In this document: piece after piece, positions 34,217 to 45,599 of the stretch
How positions within the stretch are numbered: position 1 is the stretch's first letter
How the letters are laid out: the number at the start of each line of letters is the position of its first letter
Source: Myxocyprinus asiaticus
Taxonomy: Eukaryota; Chordata; Actinopteri; Cypriniformes; Catostomidae
Length of the DNA stretch: 64,000 nt
Reading direction: 5' to 3'
Assembly: GCF_019703515.2 (NCBI RefSeq)
Contig: NC_059346.1
Span: 57,424,001-57,488,000, forward strand
Program-made: the position numbers and the translations under genes
Notes under the pieces: model-generated
Databases searched by the model: none
The model's input: the letters and a program-made list of their open reading frames with translations, nothing else
What the model was told of the DNA's origin: nothing

Positions 34217-34850
34217 TGTATTTCCATGTTCCTTACAATAAAATCTCCTATAACAAGGGCGCTTTCAACATGATTCTCAGTGTGCGCATCATTGGAAACC
34301 CTAACAGGAACGGGAAAGTGGTGTCGCTTTGCTGAGTATGCCAGCGAAACGTCAACCAAACGGCCTGGTGTGGGGGCTCTACAGCGGGAACCAAAGTGTG
34401 TATGTTACTCGCTGTTCTACCCGCATCCGAAACAGTATCTACCGGCTTCTCTTTCTCACTGACCTCCACTAGCATTCAGATGCGTGCCTCTAACACATTA
34501 ACCTTCTCTGTCAGCCTGACTAATTCCTTACATTTATCTCATGTGAATCCCTCACTGCTGATGGAAGAACCTATAGTAAACATGTGGCATGCAATGCACG
34601 AAGCGATAATATGAGTGGATGCCATGATTCACAGAAGTTGTTTGTTGTTGTAATATACACACAGTTGAAATGGTAGAAAAGAAGGAAAAAAACGAAGCAT
34701 GCGGTAAAATGGCAAAAGATAAAACAATGAACGTAGAGGAATAAGCAATGGTAAGCAGGCTAGCAAGCTACAATCAAACACAGACTCGTACAGTGTGCTG
34801 GCAGCAACCGGAACAGGAACCGGAGAATCACAAAACACCTGATTGTTAAG
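34217..34850 (-). mobile_element. 5' fragment of a LINE: leader and ORF1
   Basis: On the minus strand an ATG near 34624 opens MASTHIIASCIACHMFTIG, followed by CKELVRLTEKVNVLEARI (heptad coiled coil) and, further on and in another frame, SALVIGDFIVRNMEIHP, like the GDS start of the esterase/SGNH part of CR1/L2-type ORF1 proteins. TGA codons and frameshifts are present. The upstream 200 bases are leader. The fragment is cut off by the foldback's right arm. Confidence 0.6.
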
Positions 34851-34869
34851 ATTCTAAGGGACCAAAAGA

Positions 34870-36419
34870 TTCTGAGACAAAGTGTCAGCTATCACATTGT
34901 CCTTTCCCACAACATGCTATATGACCAAGCTATACGGATGTAGAACCAGGCTCCAACGAAACACATGCTGATTCAATGTTTGAAACTTTGCTAGAAATGT
35001 GAGAGGGTTGTGGTCTGTGTAAACCACCAGGTCCCCGGACGCACTAGATATATAAACCTCAAAATGTCGAATGGCCAAAACATGAGCCAGTGCCTCCTTC
35101 TCAATAGTGGAGTATGCTCTCTGATGTTTATTTAACATTTTTGAGAAGTATGCCACAGGCCTATCAATTCCACCCTCATCAAGTTAAAGACTGCACCAGC
35201 TCCCACTTCACAGGCATCGACCACCAACTTAAATGAAGTCCTAAAGTCAGGGGCCACCAGTACGGGACGACAGGCCAATATGGCTTTGATTTGAGCAAAA
35301 GCCGTGGCACACTCACCTGGCCACTCAAACTGAGCACCTTTCCTTAGCAGCTGTGTTAGATGTTCAGCCACTGCCGCAAAGTTTGGAACAAACCTCCTGT
35401 AAAACCCACACTTTCCTAACACTCTCATTAACTCTCTAAGAGTTCTGGGACAGGGGAGATCTAATATAGCATGAACTTTAGCTTGCCTGGGCATCACCTT
35501 CCCTTGTCCTACCTGATGTCCCAAATAACTAATCTGCTCCTTACCAAACTCACATTTCTGCAGGTTCACCACCAATGGGGCTGCTTTCAGCCATTGAAAT
35601 AACAGTCACAGATGATCCATATGTTTCTGACATGACTCACTATAGACCACCACATCATCTATAAAAGTAACCACATTGGGAAGCCCAACTGTGACTATTA
35701 ATGAGCCGCTGGAAAGCAGCAGGAGCATTTTTCATTCCAAAGGGAGGAACTTTACAACAGTATAGGCTGTCAACTGTTACAAAGGCTGAAACTTTATGGG
35801 CTCATTCTGACAAGGGAACTTGCCAGTATCCCTTTAACAGGTCTAACTTTGAGACAAAACGGGCATTACCAATTTGGTCAATACAGTCTTCTATCCAGGG
35901 TATGGGAAATGCATCAGTTTTAGTAACTTGATTAACCTTTTGATAATCAATACAGAAACTTTAAATACCATCAGGTGTTGGAACAAGAATGACCGGCGAG
36001 CTCCAGTCACTCTTACCCTGCTCGATCGCCCCAATCTCCTCCATATAGGCCAGCTCCTCCTTCACCAGACCTAACTTGCAAGGAGATAAACTATAGGGAT
36101 GCTGTTTCAGGGGACCAGCATCATTCGTCTCCAGATTATGGACTGCCATGGTGGTAAGACCAGGTGTATCTTTAAACAGCTCTGAAAAATCCTCCACCAA
36201 ACTATTATCATCAGCTTGCTGTACTCCAGACAGGTGATTCAGCAGGCTGGATAAAACCTGTAAACTTTCCAATTTCTTTAGATAAGCACTCACTGGTTCC
36301 ACCTGGGGAGTATTGTCCTTCTCTTCAGTAAACTGAGTCTCATGAAAAATTGTTAAGCAAGGGGAGGTAGTGGCATATGGGATCTGAGAGCAGCAAGACA
36401 GCGTAGAGACTGGCACCAT
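34870..36419 (-). pseudogene. Gypsy reverse transcriptase and RNase H
   Basis: RT begins with KQHPYSLSPCKLGLVKEEL and IEQGKSDWSSPVILVPTPDG. After several stops (36000-35600) the catalytic box FIDDVVVYS is intact at about 35650, followed by VVNLQKCEFGKEQISYLGHQ and GKCGFYRRFVPNFAAVAEHL. RNase H has FKLVVDACEVGAGAVF, AYSTIEKEALAHVLAIRHF and VVYTDHNPLTFL, and closes with HVVGKDNVIADTLSQ. A frameshift near 35150 splits RNase H. Confidence 0.85.
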
Positions 36420-36429
36420 CTAACTATGG

Positions 36430-37330
36430 TAATAAGGCTTTACAAGATTAATGTGACAAAGTCTGGTCTTCTGTCGATGGTCAGGAGTGCTAAAAACATA
36501 ATTGCGATCACTGACCTTCTTTAATACCAAAAACAGCCCACAAAACTTACCACTAAACTTGGCCCCCTGCAGAGGTGTTAACATCAATACCTTATCCCTG
36601 CAGCAAAGGATCTCTCCACGGCTTTCTTTTCCTTACAACCTTTTATCTCTATCTGAGCCTTCTTCACATTGTCCCTGGCCATTTCACAAGCTGACCAGAG
36701 GTGATCCTGAAAAGCAGACACATACTCTTTGGTTTCAAAAACATTTAGAGGACCCCACACCTCATGCCCAAACACTAATTTAAAAGGCATAAACCCAGTG
36801 GAGTCATTTACAGAGTCTCTAATGTAAAACAGTAAGAAAGGTATGGCTGAATCCTAGTCACCCGGAAACTGCACACAATAAGTCTTAATCATGTTTTTTA
36901 AAGTTTGATTACATATCTCTATCACTCCCTGTGATTGTGGGTGATAGGGTGAGAATACACCAGACACAAAATTGGACCCACGGTCAGACTGCACTTCCTG
37001 AGGGAGACCAAAATGAGAGAAAAAAGACAACAGAGCATCCAAGAATGTACAAGCCTTAATGTTTCTTAAAGGGACAGCTTCGGGGTAACAGGTAGTCACA
37101 TCCATGATAGTCAAAAGGAATTAATGTCCTTTTTTGGTTTTGGGCAGAGGCCCAAAACATTTGATCACAACCCGAGAAAAAGGTTCCCCACACATGGGTG
37201 AAGGACACAGAGGAGCTACCCGGAGCTTTTGATTGGGCTTACCCACCATTTGGCAGGCATGACGTGAATGACAGTAAGCCACCACATCCTTATGCAACCT
37301 AGGCCATTAAACATTTTGCAAGATCTTCTG
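36430..37330 (-). pseudogene. Gypsy integrase, internally shortened
   Basis: The zinc-binding part (WPRLHKDVVAYCHSRHACQM) has one expected cysteine replaced by arginine. The core has the first aspartate in TIMDVTTCYPEAVPL, the second in EVQSDRGSNFVSGVF and the glutamate in HPQSQGVIEICNQTLK. Only 21 residues separate the second Asp from Glu, instead of the usual 35, so about 14 residues are missing. The C-terminal part (PFKLVFGHEVWGPLNVF, KKAVERSFAAG) runs on towards RT. Confidence 0.8.
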
Positions 37331-37779
37331 ATGGGTCTTTCTAATACCTGTATGACCAGCCATAGGCTAAACGCAAGACTTCCTCACGAAAACACTAGGG
37401 AAGCACAATCTGCTCTACCCCACTCCAGTCTTCTGTAGCAGGGTACTCTAGAGGTCACCATGTATGCATCAACACTCCATCATGCCAATATACCCCTTCT
37501 GTTGTGTCTGTACTCTCCGCCCAAGTAATAGCGGTTTTCCTAAGAGACGCCAACCCGGGATCCTGTTTCTGGGCCTTGATAAGAGCATCCCTGCTGAACT
37601 GCTTACAGCTCCCCTCACCCAATAGGTGAGAAAAAAAGTATCACCTAACTGCACGGCACCACCCACGGAGAGTGACGTCTGTCTGGTTCTCTGCATCTTC
37701 ATAACGGCTGTATACACCCAGAGGTTCTATGGCCTCGATCACACAAGACTGTGAACATGTAACCATACATGCTGAGAAT

Positions 37780-38160
37780 ACATTTGGAAATTATTTTTCC
37801 AGTTCCCCTACCTTACTGGGTTCACATGGGGCTGAGCTGACTAGTGGGGTAAAACAAACCTGATTTCCTACCAGGTCATTTCCAAGCAGGAGGCTAACAC
37901 CTGTCACAGGCAGGGAGGGCACCACACCCACCACAACATCACCATTAACAAGGTTAGATGTGAGAAACACCCTGTGCAGGGGTACAGCACTATACTCTCC
38001 TCTGACCCCTTCAATTAGAACTGTCATGTTTTCAGCAGTTTCATGAGACAGATACATTTTTCCACTGGAGTAAGAAAGACTGGGAAGCCCCTGTGTCCCT
38101 AAGCACAATTCTAGGGACCTTAGGCTCTCCTTCGGCCACAGAAACAAAACCCACTATACA
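37780..38160 (-). pseudogene. Gypsy aspartic protease
   Basis: IVLRDTGASQSFLL at about 38110-38070 carries the retropepsin DTGA active site. In a neighbouring frame ENMTVLIEGVRGEYSAVPLH and SLPVTGVSLLLGNDLVGNQV follow, as in related fish gypsy proteases. One frameshift near 38045 separates the active site from the flap and C-terminal part. Confidence 0.75.
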
Positions 38161-38199
38161 CAGATGATGGGGCTTCCTGGTAAGACTCTGCATGGGAAC

Positions 38200-39243
38200 T
38201 GGTTGAGCTCTGTGCTGATGTAGACATCAAGGCAACTGGGCGATTCTCACGCTCTCTTTGTAGAGCAGGGCAGTGCGGTTTTATGTGCCCAGGCTTCTTC
38301 TAAAAATGACAATTGACATCCTTACCTGACTTATTAAACACCTGGCCATTGGAGACCCATTTCTCACTGCTCTTACCTTCCCTTCTGAGCATTTCTGCTT
38401 CTCGTTTGTGTCCTGCTGCCTCTGATGTATCAGCTTATTCTCTACCACCCACAATTCCTGGTGAACAAGCATATAGTTGTCTGCACTCTCTGCCACAGTG
38501 CAAGCATGGGTTATCACCTGCTCCTTAAGATGAACTGCTAAGTGCTTTGGAATTTCCTTAAACTGCTCTAATACAACCAGATTTTTCAAATCCTGAAATG
38601 AACAGGTTTCTGTTGCTCAACAATTTTTCAAACAACAACTCCTGTTGACGAGCTAAATCTACATATGTTTGACCTGGTTTTAACCTAGCAGTTCTAAACT
38701 TCTGTCTATATGCCTCAGGAACTAACGCATAGGCCCTTAACACAGCATGCTTAATGGTCTCATTCTCCCCACACTGAACGGCATTAAGGGCCACATAGGC
38801 CTCTTGAGCCTTACCAGTCAGCTCCCTCCTAATAAGGGTGACCCACTCAGATTCCGTCTACTGTCTCTCTGTAGTAATTCTCTAAAAAAATCCCAAAGAA
38901 AATATCCAAAACATTTAGTGAGGTCAAACCACACCTCATGCTCACACTGCTGCTGATTATTTAGCTGGTTAACCTAGCGCATTCTTACTCTAGCTCTTTT
39001 TCTTTTCTCCTTATATCAGACTCACATTCCTTTATTGCTTGTTCCCTCGCTACCTCAGCTGTCACATCTGGCACTCCAAAGAACAATAAAATCACATTAA
39101 TGATCTGTTTTTGTTTATTCATCTCTCACCTCATCTACCTCATAATAGTGTGCCATTTCGAGGAGCTGAGCTTTACAGAGATTTGACAACTTTACCCGAT
39201 TAATTTCTTCTGCACAAATCTGTTCTACATCTAAGTCTGCCAT
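38200..39243 (-). pseudogene. Gypsy gag remnant
   Basis: The first ATG at 39243 starts MADLDVEQICAEEINRVKLS. A SCAN-like capsid part follows: CGENETIKHAVLRAYALVPE, YRQKFRTARLKPGQTYVDLA (38794-38558) and VVLEQFKEIPKHLAVHLKEQ (38589 onward). The zinc knuckle at about 38305-38262 reads NCHF-stop-KKPGHIKPHCPAL; a TAG replaces its second cysteine. A stop also ends the first 45 codons. Frames shift twice. Confidence 0.75.
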
Positions 39244-39559
39244 AGTTGCACCCAAAAAGACAGTTATACCAAAACTTTAAAAGGTAGAGAAAACACTCTC
39301 CGTACCAATCCTCCAAAACTTTATACAGCTGATAACACAGCAAAAATCTGTGATGCATTTAAAGCTTTCTTACCCACATGTATCCTGTGCTCGGCAAACA
39401 ACCGTGAAGTTGTGGTGTTAGAAAGACAACAGTGATACATCCAATGCATGTGCTCCTCTCTTATCCCAGGTGAGTGACATCATCTGGGCTCCACCTTTGG
39501 ATGTTAGTCAGTACTATCCCTAACTACCATCTAACACTGTGCAATATGCTACTATTGTG

Positions 39560-39965
39560 CCAGACCCTACAGAAGGGTAAGCAAACTTATTGAATTGTAC
39601 AGCCCCTGCGGATGGGTGATCTTTGTTGTGCAGTATCTATCTATCTTTGCAGAGGGGTATACAATGCTTGTGATTGAGCCCTTGCTTGGAATAGATGTGA
39701 AGTACCCCTGCAAAAGTACAAACAACATTTTGCATTCGAGCCCTTGTTAAGAGTGACATATTCTGTGCAATACTCCTGAAAAAGGCATTTGAGCCCAATG
39801 ATAGGGGAAATGTGGTTTGTGCAATAACCCTGCAGGAGGACAAAAGAAGTTTGTGTTTGAGCCCTGATAAGGTTGACGTTGTTTGTGCAATACATTTGCA
39901 AATGTGTAACACATTTGCGTTTGAACAACATTTGCATTTGAGCCCTATGAAGGGGGTGAGCATTG
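39560..39965. repeat. Diverged minisatellite, unit about 55-75 bp
   Basis: Phrases TTTGTGCAATA, CCTGCA and TTTGAGCCCT recur in that order about five or six times. Units vary in length and differ at many sites. Open frames across the region on the minus strand repeat the same peptide motifs, so they come from the repeat rather than a gene. Confidence 0.75.
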
Positions 39966-39969
39966 TGGG

Positions 39970-40910
39970 ATGCTTAGTTGTATGGAAAGAAAGACAAGCC
40001 ACAGTTGTAGTGCCTGAACAGCTCATTTGCGCTGCTCTGGAGTTGAACTGAGCCACTCGCAGGAGCACCACGGTTGCGGTGTCACAAACATTGCCCGAGG
40101 AGAGAACAGAGCAGTGAGTGCCAGGAAGTATGAATGTGTTGAAGGACTGAGAGACTTGCAGTTGCAAGGTCAGGGCTTCTTTCGGCTGCAGAGAGCATGG
40201 ACATTAATTGTTAAAGAAAGTTTAGGACTATATAACTATTTGAAATCTTAGGTGACTGAAGGGTAAGGGGCTGTGAATACCGCAAGATGCAGATCAAAAG
40301 GGAAAACAACTACATAAATGTGAATAAGGATGTGATGTTTGATGCAGAAGCTTTGATGAAGCCCGTGCCAAATCAACAACACAATGCATGGTCCATTTCG
40401 TGTGAAGCTTCAGTCAACTGTATATTCAGTATCTGCTTCTAAATAAGAGCTAATCCAGCACTGTTGTTATCCTCATAAAGTAATACAAATACCTTACTTA
40501 CCTGCTACTAAATGTTATGTCGCACATCCATTGTTCGAACCACGTTGGATCAACGATATAGAGCTGTCATTATTTGATGTTATGCAGGGGGTGGAGTAAT
40601 CACTTCTGCAGATATTAAATGATTATAGCTAATTTACATGTGCTCCAGAAAGCTGTTTAATGCCTGAAAACTGCTGAAGGCATGAAAGCTGCATGCAATA
40701 TGCAATGCAACATATGATAGCACTGCAATAACGGGGTTTCCCTTAACATCAGACTTCAGGGTTCCCCCGATGCACTTGAGTACATATGTACATGCGCACT
40801 CTTTAAAAACATATAAGAACTTCACTTATGAGTTAACATGGACACATAAGATGCTTTCTCCAACAGAAACCATGTGTGTTATGAATATATATAACGAATA
40901 CCTACAAATA
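39970..40910. other. Noncoding, no gene recognised
   Basis: Short frames only. No terminal repeats seen. Confidence 0.45.
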
Positions 40911-40913
40911 CTA

Positions 40914-42212
40914 AATTTAGCTGCAAGCAGCAATGATGGGCCCAAGCACCATGGGTCCATTTCCACCAGGTGGCTTTCAGAAAACAATGCATGATGGACA
41001 TGTGCATTTGCTAGAGTAAAAAAATAAGACAGCATGTCTTACCTTCTGCTCAGACATAATGCTTAACAACTTTGATGTGTGTGGCAAATTTAATAATTGT
41101 GTAATTATGGCAAGTGTGAAGAATATAATTTGACTTGTGGCAATGAAAATATCATGCAAGATATCAACAATCCCCTTACCTCCCTAAATTTGACACTAGT
41201 CTGAGTAAATTTGATATGACAGGAGTGAATATTAGAGTTTTTTTTTTTTTTCAAAGTCTATTCAAAGTGTCACATCTATTGTTGCCAGCTTGAGACCCTA
41301 TGACCATGACCCACCATAGCCACATTCATGTCATAAGCATGATTAAACGTATTATACATATAATTATTATTAAAATACACATTGGCCACAAATCCAGATT
41401 GAGTACAATGCAGTGTAACACTAACAGGGCAACACTATTTAGGTATCAGATACACTTTGATTATTGTGCACCAGCAGTGTCTGGAAATTATTCTAAAAAT
41501 GTTTGAAGCGTTTCGGAAAACAAATAACAGGACTTTTTCAAAGTCTGTTGTAAGTGCCACACTTCCTGCTGCCAGTTGGTGGAGCTACGACCTTGACCAG
41601 CAATAGCCACATCCATGTAATCAGCCACCTTTACAAAACATACAGCTCAATTTAGATCTAAATCACACAATGCACGCAGACGATATTAGATACTTCCTGT
41701 TTTCCATTTATTGTCTCGCGATGGCAACACCATTCAATATATGAAAAATAAGTTTGCAATTTAGCATCTTCAATGTCTTGGCATAATGTTGCCTAAATTT
41801 GGTGACATTTGCATGAATCCCCTAGGAGGAGTATTTAAAAGTAAAGAGCCTGCAATTTTCCAAAAATCCAAAATGGCCGACTTCCTGTTGGGCCGAAGCT
41901 AATGACTGTAATTATGAAAGTTGTCCAGCTTGATATGTACAAAGTTTGGTGACTGTAGGTGAAAAAGGGGGTGCTACAAAGCGCATGTTACATGCCCATG
42001 TTAAAGGTGGTGCTTGAGAGCCCGCCTTACACACCCGTGGGTGACCATTTACCCAGGCCTAATGGCCGACAACTCTAATGTGTGTGCAAACGTTCATGAG
42101 TTTTTAAGCATGTTAAGTGCCCAAAAAGCACCCAAAACCTTGAAAAGTAGAAGAAGAAGAAGAATCCTTAGAAGAACAATAGGGTTTCCACACTTTCAGT
42201 GCTTTGACCCTA
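40914..42212. mobile_element. Nonautonomous repeat, copy A
   Basis: It starts TTTAGCTGCAAGCAGCAATG followed by GGGCCCAAGCACCATGGG and ends AGGGTTTCCACACTTTCAGT-GCTTTGACCC. GGGCCCAAGC at the left is mirrored by GCCTGGGCCC at the right end of copy C. Inside, CTGCCAGTTGGTGG with ATAGCCACATCCATGT occurs. It has no coding capacity. This family is familiar in teleosts, but I cannot name its superfamily. Confidence 0.65.
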
Positions 42213-42228
42213 ATAATAATAATATTAA

Positions 42229-42670
42229 ATATAGCTGCAAGCAGCGATGATGGGCCCAAGCAGCATGGGTCCATTCGGAAAACAAGCATGATGGACACAA
42301 CAACAACTCAACATTAATGTAAACTTGGACCCTAATCATACAATGAGTAATAGATATATGCCATCATTCCAGTTTGACTACAACTTCACAAAATGTTCCA
42401 TCAGCAGTGTTTAAACACTTTAAGCAATTTGGGTAAATGTAAGAGAACTTTTTCAAAGTCTGTTGTAAGTGCCACACTTCCTGCTGCCAGTTGGTGGCAC
42501 TATGACCGTGACCAACAATAGCCACATCCATGTGATTAGCCCCCAAGAAAAAACATACAACTCAATTTTAATCTAAATCACACAATGCATGTGGAAGAAA
42601 TGAGATAATTTTTGCCATTAATTTAGTGAATTGCCATGGCAACACCGTTCGATATTTAAAAATTAATCTA
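42229..42670. mobile_element. Nonautonomous repeat, copy B, truncated
   Basis: It starts ATATAGCTGCAAGCAGCGAT only 17 bases after copy A ends, in the same orientation, and repeats the CTGCCAGTTGGTGGCACTAT and ATAGCCACATCCATGTGATT block. It stops after GGCAACACCGTTCGATAT; the usual right half is missing. Confidence 0.65.
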
Positions 42671-44320
42671 TTTTTAATTGTAATTAAATAAAATTTGCTA
42701 ACTGATTAATTTGACATTTTTGCTATAATTTAATATAATTCTTTATTGAAAAAAAGATTATATTGTAATGAATTTATTTACCATTTTTATCCATGTTGTT
42801 GCATTTTTTTTCTCTGTGCACTGTCAAAATAAATGAAGTACATTAACTTTGTGTCTGCATTCGTTATTCATACGCGCAACTGTTTAAATAGCCTCTAAAT
42901 TAATGTAGGGCAAATGAGGACATAAATTAGTTTAGAATACTACATGTTCACCCATAGATTAATTATTCAAAGCATAAATTACCAACTGGTTACCAACAAA
43001 CAACTATTTGACACGGTTCCGGCATTTGTGCCAGCTCATACTGTTTGTTTTTCTCTCTCCCTCGTGTCTCACAGGTGGAGACGGCATGCGATCAGCATTT
43101 CCATGGGAACAGTGATTGATCTCGGGGAGATGCTGATCACAGCAATGATTTACTCGCTTGTTACCATCTGCTTCACTCTGATTGCACTCCCTACTTATTC
43201 CTTGTGTGTCACCTCGTTATTTGCCTGTTTATGGTTAACTGTCATGTTAACTGTGCTCTTTCGTGTAGTTGGAGCATGCTCGTGTGTCTGTTGGTTGCGC
43301 CTCTTTAGAGGTGTGGTTACCTTCCTGCTTGCCGTCACCCTCGCCAGATCTGTGCGCAGTTCATGTGGAGGAGGATTCCTCTGTCTCTGCCCACATCTCG
43401 GGAACAATATCATCTGGGCTTTGCTTCGCAACACACCAACTTCAACAGATTCTCTTCAGATTGTTCCTGACTTCCACAAAGTACACTTATCATACGAACA
43501 CACCCTTCACTAGCCCATTGCGGCTCACCACAACATTGTCATGACAGACTGGCACCGCTCCAAAGTTATGTTGTGGCAACGAATACAGAAATTTCACTTT
43601 TAACTAAAGTTTGGTCATCAAATTACGGTGTAGTTAGGAAATGGCCATGTAATTTGGCTAATTCAACAAAATGGTTGAATTTGCTGCTGCTTTTCTCAAA
43701 TTTTTTGGGATTGTTTTGCAGTGAAAACTCACAAATCATCATTACATACCTATGTAATTGTGTTAATTACATTTTAAATGCAATTACATGTAAACATTTT
43801 AGTGCATAATAACTGAATATGCAGTTAGCAACCAAAAAAAAAAAAAAAAAAAAGAATTTAATTACCCTTAATTATTTTTGTATTATAATTTTCTCCTCAG
43901 AGAATGCAATAAAACTTGTCTAGGCATTCAGTGCGATTCATGCCAAACACAGTTTCACAATGAATAAGACACCGTATGCCCATCATATATTAGTCATCTA
44001 ATAATACCAATTGACAGTTTAAAAACACGTCCATGCACGAAAGCCAGAACCAAGGAGCTCTAATACACAGAAAAAGCTCTCTAATAATATTTGTGATTTC
44101 AATTTTGTTTGCAATAAATTTTGTTTCATCAGGGTACATGGTTACTTTTCAAATCTTGATATGACACTGAATGCTCAAGCAGCCTAATTTACACTTAGAA
44201 AACTCCTGATGTTGCTATAACAATGCAAAAAGCACTTACCAATTTGCTTGAAGTGAAATGTGCAGTAACAAATAATAAAGAATAGGCAAGTGTGATCAAA
44301 CTTTTCTACAGAGTTCTAGT
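42670..44320. other. Noncoding region with one long unassigned open frame
   Basis: AT-rich DNA surrounds a less AT-rich part at about 43010-43560. There is a poly(A) run at 43831-43851. Apart from the open frame listed next, nothing is identified. Confidence 0.4.
42944..43513 (+). other. Unrecognised 189-codon open frame with hydrophobic segments
   Basis: The frame is open for 570 bases. The middle is strongly hydrophobic (MLITAMIYSLVTICFTLIAL, SLFACLWLTVMLTVLFRVVG), as in transmembrane helices. It lies in a locally GC-richer patch, and CTCTCTCCCTCGTGTCTCACAG at about 43053-43074 could act as a splice acceptor. I recognise no family. It may be part of a retroelement leader or chance; coding status is doubtful. 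Confidence 0.2.
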
Positions 44321-44322
44321 CT

Positions 44323-44567
44323 TACACGCCGTTCACATTGAGCGTGTTTGTGTCCGTCTGCGCTGTTTTATAAATGATTTCAATAAATGTGCGCTAGACA
44401 GACGTGGATGAATGGCCTGTTTGTGTTTTTAGACACCATGTCAAGTTAAAAAGAACTTAAACTGTGAAACGTCTCGAGTCAAGACACATACGTTTTGCTC
44501 TTTTGTGGCGCTGCGTGTAATTTTAGTGCAAAAACTAACGCATTTAAGCATGTGAACGGCACGTTGC
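44323..44567. mobile_element. MITE with GCCGTTCACAT ends
   Basis: The left end has ACACGCCGTTCACATTG; the reverse complement of the right end has ACGTGCCGTTCACATGC, sharing an 11-base perfect core. Length is about 245 bases and there is no coding content. This fits a nonautonomous DNA transposon. Confidence 0.65.
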
Positions 44568-44856
44568 ATAAGAGGTTAAAGGTTCTAATCCATCCATATA
44601 AAACTATATGTTTTAATTAACAAGATTGCATCCGCACCTCAGTTGATGTATATAATGAATGGGGACACATTTGTTTGCATTTTTCTATGGAATTCAACTG
44701 GAAAAGAGCTCAACACGTGGTTTAAATGTTTCCACACATGCTGGTAAGATGAAACTTAATTTGTTTACATGTTGCCATATCAACACTGCATAGATAAAAA
44801 AAAAATAAAAAAATACGGGAAAATCCGCTCCGGGAACTTGCGTGAGAGCACCGGTG

Positions 44857-44915
44857 ACCAAGATGGCACAGCTCACGGACCCCCATGGCACAACTCACGA
44901 ACCCCCATGGCACAA
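44857..44915. repeat. Short tandem repeat, 22-bp unit
   Basis: CTCACGGACCCCCATGGCAC is followed by CTCACGAACCCCCATGGCAC one unit later, and a partial ATGGCACAG unit precedes them. About two and a half copies. Confidence 0.75.
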
Positions 44916-44929
44916 CAGAGCCATGAAAC

Positions 44930-45590
44930 ACTCGATTTATATAGGAAGAAAACACACTGCCTGCCGGCGCTGCACATTAACAATCAGATCACCTGGTTAC
45001 TGCACACCTGAGAGCGATTAAGAGAGAGAGAGAGAGATAAATACAAAACACACTCTTTACGTACACACAAACAATACGGCCGAGCAGGCAATCACAATGG
45101 GGGACATATTTTGCTTTTCTATTTCCTGGAAAAGAGCACGAGCTGCAGAAAAAACTGCTGACACTAAACGACATTGATAACAGTCAGAACAAACATTTAT
45201 CATAAATTCAAAATAACTTCCAGCGCCGGATCGGCAATCAAAACATACACAGATCAATTGAAAACTCCAACTCAAGAACGGGAGATGTTTAACACATGAA
45301 ATGAGAAATATAATTAACTGAAGAACGTAGTTACACTTACTTCATATACTTGACGTACGAAAGAGGGATCCCTTTTAGACACCACATGAAATATCATCTG
45401 TTTTATTTTGGGAATCATTCATGGAGCTTGGATGTCCTCTATTGAATATTCCTGTAATTGCCACTCATTACATATACATATTATGACAGTTTTCTATTAT
45501 TTTTTCATTTCAGTTTATATTTTTATTATATTTAATTTTTATAAAAATTAAGACATATGTTTATTAACAATAAACTTTAAAAACCAAGCT
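44930..45590. other. Noncoding, no gene recognised
   Basis: It contains a short (GA)n at about 45018-45032. No terminal repeats or coding frame of interest. Confidence 0.4.
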
Positions 45591-45599
45591 TACCAAATA

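Larger units (their letters stand above)
34860..39480 (-). mobile_element. Ty3/gypsy LTR retrotransposon with integrase before RT (Gmr1-type order)
   Basis: On the minus strand the order is gag (39243 to about 38200), protease (about 38160-37780), integrase (about 37330-36430), reverse transcriptase (36419-35590) and RNase H (35570-34870). Usual gypsy elements have integrase last. The Gmr1 group of deuterostomes is known for this Ty1/copia-like order. LTR-like sequence remains upstream of gag (about 39380-39470), but I find no clear downstream LTR: a LINE fragment abuts the RNase H end. Stops and frameshifts are frequent. Confidence 0.85.

Noticed and set aside
34860..39480. The idea that integrase-before-RT is only an assembly error
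   Set aside because: The integrase C-terminal part runs on towards RT with no repeat or foreign sequence at the join, and this order is known from Gmr1 elements. Still worth testing with long reads.
39560..39965. A CRISPR-like array
   Set aside because: The units are diverged and of unequal length without constant repeats and unique spacers, and the DNA is vertebrate.
39637..40167. 176-codon minus-strand open frame with repeated peptide phrases
   Set aside because: The peptide repeats track the DNA minisatellite at 39560-39965, so the frame is better explained by the repeat.
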